From assembly GCA_947627615.1 (NCBI GenBank), contig CANQWS010000003.1, positions 62,001-126,000 on the forward strand: a DNA stretch of 64,000 bases. The letters run 5' to 3'. Under the pieces are notes generated by a model. It saw only the letters and a program-made list of their open reading frames with translations, was not told the origin of the DNA and did not search any database. Each line of letters opens with the position of its first letter. Position 1 is the stretch's first letter. The stretch is from an uncultured Muribaculaceae bacterium. Its GTDB lineage: Bacteria > Bacteroidota > Bacteroidia > Bacteroidales > Muribaculaceae. Of the stretch, positions 36,301 through 43,493 are shown one piece after another. The translations under genes and the position numbers were made by a program.

Positions 36301-36700
36301 ACTTTGGATCTCCAAAGAAGAATTTAACGCACTTAACAAGTGCTCTTCAGATGTCAGATATAAGTATGCCTTGAAAAGGATTGCTGCAATGGAAACTCTA
36401 TGGTTAATTTCAGAATCCGAAGATGATGAATATATCGCCTATCAAATTTGTGACAATGAACGTTTTCTTCCAATATGGTCTTCAAAGGAATATGCCCAGG
36501 CTTTTTGTGTTGAGGATTTTAGTTCATGCAAATGCACACCGATAACTCTTGAGTATTTTTGTGAAACCATAATCGATTTTATCTGCGAAAAAAAGCTGCT
36601 TATCAATGTATTCCCTACCCAAAAAGAATCATTTGGCAAAATAGTAGATTTAAACACTTTTGTCAATGATTTAAGTGTAGAATTGGACGATTATAAATAA
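36275..36700 (+). CDS. DUF2750 family protein, likely immunity protein to the RHS toxin
   Basis: A 141-residue cytoplasmic protein. The ORF track begins at 36068, but the upstream part reads through the RHS toxin in another frame; the ATG at 36275 (MEDETSPNELWISKEEF) is the sensible start. DUF2750 features are the central LWLISESEDDEYIAYQICDNERFLPIWSSKEYAQAF and the C-terminal LLINVFPTQKESFGKIVD. DUF2750 genes are often found directly after polymorphic toxins. The gene overlaps the toxin end by 26 bases and shares its AT-rich composition, unlike the rest of the window, so toxin tip and immunity gene probably arrived together. Immunity role is an inference from position. Confidence 0.82.
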   Translation: MEDETSPNELWISKEEFNALNKCSSDVRYKYALKRIAAMETLWLISESEDDEYIAYQICDNERFLPIWSSKEYAQAFCVEDFSSCKCTPITLEYFCETIIDFICEKKLLINVFPTQKESFGKIVDLNTFVNDLSVELDDYK

Positions 36701-36753
36701 CCCGATTCCAAATACCCTAATTAATCCTCTCATGAATATGTTAAATGTTTTGG

Positions 36754-36778
36754 CTGGTGAATGCGAGGAAAAGGAGTG
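36754..36778 (+). repeat. 25-base direct repeat, right copy, with adjoining hairpin
   Basis: Second copy of the repeat at 31518-31542 (23 of 25 identical). It is followed by a perfect hairpin ATGGCAGCT-ga-AGCTGCCAT (36797-36816), whose 3' arm is also shared with the left copy. It marks the right side of the RHS module. Confidence 0.65.
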
Positions 36779-36882
36779 CCCGCGGCGAGGGTTTTGATGG
36801 CAGCTGAAGCTGCCATACCTTGTGGTGGGGAAAAAGAGGTGGAAAATGGGGAGAAAATGATGGAGAATGAAGCAAAAAGGTG

Positions 36883-36890
36883 TATATTTG
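36883..36890 (+). promoter_or_regulatory. Putative -7 box of the hybrid two-component regulator
   Basis: TATATTTG matches the -7 consensus exactly and lies 51 bases before the GTG start. No TTG is seen at the -33 spacing, so the promoter is probably weak, as expected for a regulator gene. Confidence 0.5.
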
Positions 36891-36940
36891 CAATAGATAA
36901 TAAACCTCTGAAGATAATCATCATCCCCTGACCTGACACC

Positions 36941-39900
36941 GTGAGATTACGAATTTTACTTGCTATTGAATTTATTGTGCTGTCACTGCTCACATGTGGT
37001 GCCTACAACATACGCCAGACAACAGATGTGGACGGTTTGCCCAACAGCGCCATCCTGTCACTGAAGGCCGATGACCAGGGCTTTCTATGGATAGGTACCT
37101 GCGACGGAGTGAGCGTGGCCAACGGCATGGACATTGTGCCGTTCACCACCATGTTTCCGGGCCTGCATCTCTCGGGCAATTTCATAGAGAAGATCATACA
37201 CTGCGACAACGGCGTGACATGGATACAGACCAACCACGGTCTGGACCGGATTCTGCGCCATCGCGGCACCATGACGTCGTTTCCTGAATTCCGGGGCAAC
37301 GAGCATCTGAGCATGCTTGACAACGGTGACGTGATTGTGCTGACGCCGGCGGGTCTGATGTGTTACGTGGAGGGCCGCAGCGAGGGATTCACGGCCATGG
37401 GCCCGATAAAGCAGAATTTCAATCGGGTGAAGGCCATAACGGTCATTGACGGGAAGCTGTTCGTCATAGGCAACGAGGGAATCTGCGAATACACGCTGAC
37501 ATTTGACCGCGACAAGAACGTGTACCGGATTTCCAGTCCGAGGATGACATCGGGGCAGAATGTCACGTTCGCGAGGGTCAACGACGATGTGTGGGCGGTG
37601 GTCGACAATCATCTTCTGGGGAAGATGTCGCCCCATGGCGATTTCTCCGTTCTGATGGATATAGGCGGCTACACTTCGAGCTTAGGCGAGATCTCCGACA
37701 TAATATCGGACAGCAAGGGCAACATAGTGGTGTCGTTCCTTACGGGGGGCGCCATCCGGTTCTCGAAGGATGCTTCGGGCAACGCCATATCGGACAAGCT
37801 CGGGCTCAAGGCGGGCGTGTTCTGCCTGGAGCGGTCAAAGACGCAGGACGTTGTGTGGATAGGGTCGGACTGTCAGGGCATCTACACTCTGAGCGAGAGC
37901 GGCAACATGCTCCGCTCGGTGACTTTCATGGCTCTGGACCAGATGATAAGCCATCCGGTGAGGTCGATATATCTCGACGATGAGCGCACTCTGTGGCTCG
38001 GAACCAAGGGCAGCGGACTGCTCCAGATTTTTGATTTCGACGAGGAAAGTCCGTTGCAGTCGCTGGGACGCCGACAGCTCCTGACCACGGCCAACTCGCC
38101 GCTGCGGAGCAATTCGGTCTACGGTATGGCCCGCAGTTCCCGACCGGTGCTCTGGATAGGCACGGAGGACGGCCTGAATTACTACAGCTACGCCGACCGT
38201 TCGATCCATCAGGTGCCGGAGCATCCGCTGCTGCGTTTCGTCCATGAAATCTATGAGCCGAATGACTCCACGCTGATCATGGCCACTCTGGGACTCGGCA
38301 TAATCAAGGCACGTATAACCGGTCCGGCCACGGCTCCGGTGCTGACGGACCTGCGGCAGTATGTGACCAACGGCGGAGGCGTGTCATCGAACTACTTCTT
38401 CGCCATAGCCGACGTGCCCGGCACGGGAATCGTGGTGGGCAACCGCGGCCAGGGAGTGTTCAAGCTCGGCGCCGATTCGCTGATAAAGATGCCGTTTGCC
38501 AATGACTGGGGCACGAACTCGGTCTACGACGTGTTCTCCGTGGTGGCGGCCGACGATGCCCTCTGGCTCGGCACCGGCACGGGGCTGATCCGTCTGGGCG
38601 GCGGGGCCGAACAGCTGTATTCGGGACCCGAGAACGGGTTCATCAACAACACGGTCCATGAGATACTGAGGGACCATAACGGCAATCTGTGGGTGGCCGC
38701 CAACGGATGTCTGATACGATTCCAGCCGTCGAGCGGCAAATCGCGGTCATATACGCGCCAGTCAGGCCTCGCGGTGTCGGAGTTCAGTGACGGAGCGGCC
38801 TTCGCCACATCGAAATCATTGCTTTTCGGCGGTATTGACGGTTTCGTGGTGGTCAGTCAGGACGGCCAGGAGGACTCCGAGGCGTCGTTCATGCCGCCCA
38901 TCATGCTGCAGACCATGAACATAGGCGGCGTCAACGTGAACCTCTACGATTACATCAGCACCGACAAGGGCGAGACGCGTCTGAACCTCGGGGCCGACCA
39001 GAACCATTTCGCCCTGACGTTTGCCGCGCCGGACTTCATAGACGCCTCGAACTACAGCTTCTCCTACACGATTGACAACGGCGCGTGGATAGAGGCGGGC
39101 GAAAACCGGACCATATCGTTCAGCGAGCTGAACTACGGCAACTACATACTGAAAGTCAGATACTTGAACCGCACCACGGGAGCCATGAGCGAGCCCTACG
39201 AGCTGCACATAACCATCCACGCCCCATGGTATCTGTCCATGCCGGCGAAACTTGTGTATCTGCTGCTTGTCATAGCGGCTATATGCTTCGTGATCTACTA
39301 TTTCCTGCACAGGCAGCGCCAGCACCAGCGTCATGAGATGGCACTGCTCGAACACACGCACAAGGAAGAGGTCTACGAGGAAAAACTCAGGTTCTTCACC
39401 AATATAACCCACGAATTCTGCACACCGCTGACGCTTATCTACGGACCTTGCGAGCGCATACTCTCCTACGGCGGCAGCGACAACTACATAAAGAAATACG
39501 TGGGGCTGATACGGTCGAACACCGAACGCCTCAACACCCTGATTCAGGAGCTGATAGATTTCCGGCGCATGGAAACAGGCCACAAGACGCTCAAGATACG
39601 GCCCACGGACATATCGCGGCTCTGTACCGACACTCTGGAGGCCTTTGCCGAGCTTGCCGAGACAAACCACATCAATCTGCAGACGGAGATAGAGCCTGAT
39701 GTGACATGGAATTCCGATTTCAGCGGCCTGCGCAAGATACTCTACAACCTGATATCCAACGCCTTCAAATATACTCCCGTAGGGGGCATTATCCGTGTGA
39801 GGCTGAAATCGGGCGAGAAACTGGAAATCAGCGTGTACAACACGGGCAAGGGAATACGCGAGGAAGACAAGGAGCGAATCTTCAACCGCTACTCCGTGCT

Positions 39901-40930
39901 TGCCAACGTGGAGGAAAACGCCGTGAAGGGACTGTCGAGCCGCAACGGGCTGGGCATGGCTATATGCCACAGCATTGTGGAGATGCTCAAGGGCGAGATC
40001 AGGATTGAGAGCGTGGTGGGCGAGTATGCCGAGTTCATAGTGGAACTGCCGCAGCTCGAGGTGACGGTACAGTCCGAACCGGCAGCCGATAAGCCTGACG
40101 CGCCGGTTGCGGTGAAAGAGGACCGGAGCGTGGAACCGGACATGTCGCATCCCGCATCCAAGGACAAGCCCACGGTGCTGGTGATTGACGATAACGCGGA
40201 GATTCTGACGCTGCTGTCGGACAGTCTCACGGACTACAACATACTGACGGCAGCCTCGGCCGAAGAGGGCATGAAGCTGCTGACCACCAGGCAGCCTGAC
40301 CTGATAATCACCGACGTGATGATGCCCGGCACCGACGGTTTCGAGCTCACCCGCCAGATAAAGAACAATATCCACACCCGTTACATTCCCCTGATAATCC
40401 TCTCGGCCAAGAACAGCATGGAGGAACGCGTGGGCGGACTGGAATCGGGCGCCGACGTCTATGTGGGCAAGCCATTCAACCTGAGCTATCTCAATGCCGT
40501 CATACACCGTCTGCTCGAAAGCCGCGAGAGTCTGAAGGAATACTACAACTCGTCGGCGAGCGCCTTCGAATACAACGACGGGCGACTGCTCGAACGCAAG
40601 GACAAGGATTTTCTGGAGAAGACGGTGAGATATATCGACGAGCATATCGACGACGAGAACCTCTCGCCTGAAGCGCTTGCCGAGTATCTTCAGGTCAGCG
40701 TCAGGAACCTCTACCGCAAGTTCAAGGAGCTTGACCTGGCCGCGCCCAACGATTTCATAAAGGGCCAGCGGATGAACATGGCTTCGAAACTTCTGCTGAC
40801 CACCTCCGACACGGTCCAGGAAATCATGTACCGGACCGGATTCTCCAACCGCTCGCATTTCTACAAGGAGTTCGGCCGCCGTTTCGGCATGACTCCGGGC
40901 GAATACCGCAGCAACAACCGACAGCACTGA
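36941..40930 (+). CDS. Hybrid two-component system regulator (HTCS) of glycan utilisation
   Basis: A 1329-residue one-protein signalling system. A signal peptide or first membrane helix is followed by a periplasmic sensor of two beta-propeller-like halves with Reg_prop repeats (GFLWIGTCDG, RTLWLGTKGSG, PVLWIGTEDG, NLWVAANG) and a Y_Y_Y domain near residues 690-760. One membrane helix lies at about 768-790. The kinase has His824 in NITHEFCTPLTL (Cys where Arg is usual) and an ATPase domain with GLGMAICHSIVEML. The receiver domain has Asp1125 in IITDVMMPG and Lys in VGKPF. An AraC-type helix-turn-helix occupies about 1230-1329. The start is GTG. HTCS proteins sense oligosaccharides directly and switch on a nearby PUL; the mannan locus is the obvious target but lies beyond the RHS module. 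Confidence 0.95.
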   Translation: MRLRILLAIEFIVLSLLTCGAYNIRQTTDVDGLPNSAILSLKADDQGFLWIGTCDGVSVANGMDIVPFTTMFPGLHLSGNFIEKIIHCDNGVTWIQTNHGLDRILRHRGTMTSFPEFRGNEHLSMLDNGDVIVLTPAGLMCYVEGRSEGFTAMGPIKQNFNRVKAITVIDGKLFVIGNEGICEYTLTFDRDKNVYRISSPRMTSGQNVTFARVNDDVWAVVDNHLLGKMSPHGDFSVLMDIGGYTSSLGEISDIISDSKGNIVVSFLTGGAIRFSKDASGNAISDKLGLKAGVFCLERSKTQDVVWIGSDCQGIYTLSESGNMLRSVTFMALDQMISHPVRSIYLDDERTLWLGTKGSGLLQIFDFDEESPLQSLGRRQLLTTANSPLRSNSVYGMARSSRPVLWIGTEDGLNYYSYADRSIHQVPEHPLLRFVHEIYEPNDSTLIMATLGLGIIKARITGPATAPVLTDLRQYVTNGGGVSSNYFFAIADVPGTGIVVGNRGQGVFKLGADSLIKMPFANDWGTNSVYDVFSVVAADDALWLGTGTGLIRLGGGAEQLYSGPENGFINNTVHEILRDHNGNLWVAANGCLIRFQPSSGKSRSYTRQSGLAVSEFSDGAAFATSKSLLFGGIDGFVVVSQDGQEDSEASFMPPIMLQTMNIGGVNVNLYDYISTDKGETRLNLGADQNHFALTFAAPDFIDASNYSFSYTIDNGAWIEAGENRTISFSELNYGNYILKVRYLNRTTGAMSEPYELHITIHAPWYLSMPAKLVYLLLVIAAICFVIYYFLHRQRQHQRHEMALLEHTHKEEVYEEKLRFFTNITHEFCTPLTLIYGPCERILSYGGSDNYIKKYVGLIRSNTERLNTLIQELIDFRRMETGHKTLKIRPTDISRLCTDTLEAFAELAETNHINLQTEIEPDVTWNSDFSGLRKILYNLISNAFKYTPVGGIIRVRLKSGEKLEISVYNTGKGIREEDKERIFNRYSVLANVEENAVKGLSSRNGLGMAICHSIVEMLKGEIRIESVVGEYAEFIVELPQLEVTVQSEPAADKPDAPVAVKEDRSVEPDMSHPASKDKPTVLVIDDNAEILTLLSDSLTDYNILTAASAEEGMKLLTTRQPDLIITDVMMPGTDGFELTRQIKNNIHTRYIPLIILSAKNSMEERVGGLESGADVYVGKPFNLSYLNAVIHRLLESRESLKEYYNSSASAFEYNDGRLLERKDKDFLEKTVRYIDEHIDDENLSPEALAEYLQVSVRNLYRKFKELDLAAPNDFIKGQRMNMASKLLLTTSDTVQEIMYRTGFSNRSHFYKEFGRRFGMTPGEYRSNNRQH

Positions 40931-40959
40931 AACACTGACCGACAGAATAGACAGACCTC

Positions 40960-41463
40960 ATGAGCAACCGCCAGACAGATCCCGCGACAACAGACCCGGT
41001 AGAAGAACTCCGATACGAGCCGGTGGCGCCGAAATACAGATCGGTGCAGATGGTTACAGCCACTCTGGCCTACGCCGCACTGGCGGCTCTGGCCCTGCTG
41101 CTGCTTTTGGCCGACAGCCCGTGGTGGTGCGTGGCGGCCGAGGCGTTCATCGTAATCTCGTTAATCGTAAACCTGACAATCCTGAGGAAGGCATATCTCT
41201 ACAAGGGCTACGCACTGCGCGAGCATGACATAACCTACAGGAGCGGAGTGATTTTTCCGAAAATCACCACTGTGCCCTTCTCGCGGATACAGCAGGTGAG
41301 TATTTCGCGAAATCCCGTCACAAGTTATTTCGGGCTGTGTGCTCTGGATGTGGTCAACGGCGCCCAGGACCTTTCGTCGCTCTCCCTCAAGGGCCTCACC
41401 ATTGAAAGGGCGGAGGAAATCAAGAATCTCGTAACGCAAAGACTCCACAACGATTATGACTGA
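40960..41463 (+). CDS. PH-domain membrane protein, YdbS-like
   Basis: A 167-residue protein with two membrane helices (about 35-55 and 60-75) followed by a bacterial PH domain (bPH2, formerly DUF304) containing YALREHDITYRSGVIFPKITTVPFSRIQQVSI, the typical family core. The arrangement equals YdbS of Bacillus, always paired with the larger YdbT-like protein. The next gene overlaps by 8 bases. Function is poorly defined; in Bacillus the pair is linked to membrane stress and resistance to some antimicrobials. It lies 29 bases after the HTCS gene, so it may be read from the same message. Confidence 0.85.
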   Translation: MSNRQTDPATTDPVEELRYEPVAPKYRSVQMVTATLAYAALAALALLLLLADSPWWCVAAEAFIVISLIVNLTILRKAYLYKGYALREHDITYRSGVIFPKITTVPFSRIQQVSISRNPVTSYFGLCALDVVNGAQDLSSLSLKGLTIERAEEIKNLVTQRLHNDYD

Positions 41464-42934
41464 TTTCTCCGTTCCGCAGAGAATGAGCTTCGGAGCCTTC
41501 GTAATTTATTTCCTGAAGTACTTCCGGATCATCTTCAATGCCACAGTCATCTATCTGATTTTCGTCATAATCAAATCGGACGAAGGCCTCGCGCACATAC
41601 TCCTTAACACCGCAATGCTGATTGGCTTCATTGTGGCTCTTGCGCTGATTCTGGCGTCGATGGCCTTTTTTCAGATAAAGTTCCATGTTGAGGACGGCAA
41701 CATAATCTACCGCCACCGCCTGATAAGCCGGGCCACAACCACCATACCGCTCGACCGCGTCCACACGCTGCGCACCCGTCAGGGACTTTTCTACAGCCTG
41801 CTCAACCTGCGGGGCGTCCTTTTCGACACCCTTGCCGCCAAGGGCGAGGAAATAGAGCTGATTCTCAGCGAATCGGAGTGGCGTAGCCTTCTGAGCCGGA
41901 TTGAACTGCAGGAGAAGCCTCAGCCGGATGCGGCATCGGCCGCCCCGGGCATGCCGCCCCCTTACGTACCTTCATTGTCAAAAAAATTCAGTACCGGGGA
42001 GCTTGTGATGGACGCGCTGTGTCAGAACCATCTGAAAGGGATGGCTGTGATGGGCGGTTTCGCCGCTGTTGTCCTCAACCGTCTGTCGGACCTTCCGGAC
42101 AATGCCGTGGAGATTATGGCGGACTATCTCGAGACTCATTACGGCAGCTTCGCGGTTTCGGTGGGCGGACTGGCCGTCATTCTGGCAGCCACCTACATAT
42201 TTTCGCTCCTTTTCTGGCTCGGGAAGGTGATTCTTCGCTATTTTGACCTTACGCTCACCTACGACAACAAGACCCTCACGTTCAGTCACGGACTGTTCTC
42301 GCGCATGACCAGCCGCTTCAACCGCCACAAGATCTGTTCCGTGTGGGTCAAGCGCAACTATCTTGAGAAGCGCTACGGCCTGAGCACCATCGCTCTCAGG
42401 CAGGCGCGGAATTCAAGCGCGGAGAAGGAGGATGACAATCTGAAAATCTACGGCCGTGACTGCTCCCGGTTTTTCCTTGAATGGTGGCTTGGCCAGGAGT
42501 ATGGCCAGGAGTCCGACATTGCCTGTGCCGAATCGGGCAAAGGGGTCATAGCGCGCTCATTGCTCCCCGATGTGATTGTTTCCTGCGCGGCCGCAGTGGT
42601 GATGTGGCATTTCGGACTGTATCTGTGGCTGATTCTTCCGGCCCTCTATCTGCTGGCCGTCATACCGAAAGGCATTCTGACCATGCGTCACAGCCGCATC
42701 ATACTCAGGGAATCGTATATCGTGATCAACATGGGGCGCTTCGCCGAGATAAGCAACTACCTGAAGTATGACAACGTTGAGGTGGTGAGAATAACCCGCA
42801 CGCCCTTCACGCGGTTTACGGGCCGCGTCACCCTCTCCCTCTCCACCACCGGCACCACATTCGCCGTGAGAAGCCTACGCGAGGACCGGGCCATGCGCAT
42901 CTACGAGCTGCTGCTCGCCCCGCTCGAACACTAA
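41456..42934 (+). CDS. PH-domain membrane protein, YdbT-like
   Basis: A 492-residue protein with several bPH2 repeats interleaved with membrane helix pairs. The cores are visible three times: DGNIIYRHRLISRATTTIPLDRVHTLR, NKTLTFSHGLFSRMTSRFNRHKICSVWV, and ESYIVINMGRFAEISNYLKYDNVEVVRI. This matches the YdbT layout. It overlaps the YdbS-like gene and is surely its partner in one membrane complex. The role in Bacteroidetes is unknown. Confidence 0.87.
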   Translation: MTDFSVPQRMSFGAFVIYFLKYFRIIFNATVIYLIFVIIKSDEGLAHILLNTAMLIGFIVALALILASMAFFQIKFHVEDGNIIYRHRLISRATTTIPLDRVHTLRTRQGLFYSLLNLRGVLFDTLAAKGEEIELILSESEWRSLLSRIELQEKPQPDAASAAPGMPPPYVPSLSKKFSTGELVMDALCQNHLKGMAVMGGFAAVVLNRLSDLPDNAVEIMADYLETHYGSFAVSVGGLAVILAATYIFSLLFWLGKVILRYFDLTLTYDNKTLTFSHGLFSRMTSRFNRHKICSVWVKRNYLEKRYGLSTIALRQARNSSAEKEDDNLKIYGRDCSRFFLEWWLGQEYGQESDIACAESGKGVIARSLLPDVIVSCAAAVVMWHFGLYLWLILPALYLLAVIPKGILTMRHSRIILRESYIVINMGRFAEISNYLKYDNVEVVRITRTPFTRFTGRVTLSLSTTGTTFAVRSLREDRAMRIYELLLAPLEH

Positions 42935-43052
42935 TTAATGACACAAGGTCATTGTCTTGTTGCCATTATCCTTAGAATCAGCTGTATAAGCTCGGACCTA
43001 TTATGCTGTACTACACTTTTTCAAGGGAGTTGGCCATCTCTATCCGTGAATT

Positions 43053-43322
43053 TCAAAGCTCATCGATAAAAGAGATTGCCGATTTTGCAGGCAGCTTGCC
43101 CGATTCCATATCCTTAACCTGTCGCCAGCTGCGCCTGATGCTTTCGGTTAACTCGTCCACTTCCCGTTGTTGCTGCTGAGATAGGGTCAGATCCTCTTCT
43201 CCTATGCTGACAAGTGCATAGAGTACGTTCTTGCGCCGGATAATGACCCGTTCTCCCTCATCCGCCCTATCAAACGATGCGGCCAGATTTTTCCGATAAT
43301 CTCTTACTGACAGAACTTTCAT
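43053..43322 (-). CDS. Phd/YefM family antitoxin, no toxin gene beside it
   Basis: The ORF track starts nine codons earlier; the ATG at 43322 (MKVLSVRDYRKNLA) gives the canonical Phd/YefM beginning and an 89-residue product. FDRADEGERVIIRRKNVLYALVSI is the DNA-binding and dimerisation part; the C-terminal acidic helix region (RRSWRQVKDMESGKLPAKS) is where a toxin would bind. Only 118 bases separate it from the convergent YdbT-like gene, too little for a RelE or Doc toxin. A pair of short palindromes just upstream looks like its operator. It may be a solitary regulator or the remnant of a toxin-antitoxin pair. Confidence 0.82.
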   Translation of the reverse strand: MKVLSVRDYRKNLAASFDRADEGERVIIRRKNVLYALVSIGEEDLTLSQQQQREVDELTESIRRSWRQVKDMESGKLPAKSAISFIDEL

Positions 43323-43378
43323 GCTTAAAAAATGCTTTATTCGATGCAAAGATGGTAATTTCTCAGCAATATAACGAA

Positions 43379-43401
43379 TTTGTGCACAAAAATGTGTACA
43401 C
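43379..43401 (-). promoter_or_regulatory. Putative autoregulatory operator of the Phd/YefM antitoxin
   Basis: Two adjacent perfect palindromes: TTTGTGCACAAA (43379-43390) and GTGTACAC (43394-43401), with three bases between them. GTGTACAC contains TGTACA, which is the known core of Phd and YefM operators, and repeated sites allow cooperative binding. They begin 57 bases upstream of the antitoxin ATG. Confidence 0.6.
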
Positions 43402-43422
43402 GCTGCATAAAAAATAATGTCA

Positions 43423-43460
43423 TAAAAAGAGTTGTCGCCGCGGTGGGGTGCCGCGGCGAC
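43423..43460 (-). terminator. Rho-independent terminator of the seven-gene mannose operon
   Basis: A perfect 10-base-pair stem, GTCGCCGCGG and CCGCGGCGAC around a seven-base loop (43434-43460). On the minus strand it is followed by AACTCTTTTTATG. It starts 34 bases after the GH127 stop codon, closing the operon that begins at 56477. Confidence 0.87.
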
Positions 43461-43493
43461 GTTTAAGATTGAGTTATGTGTTTAAGACGGGGG

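Noticed and set aside
38816-40927. 703-residue open frame on the minus strand
   Set aside because: Antisense to the HTCS kinase, receiver and AraC domains, which are clearly real.
42945-42962. ACAAG/CTTGT inverted repeat after the YdbT-like gene
   Set aside because: Only five base pairs and no T-tract; chance occurrence is likely.
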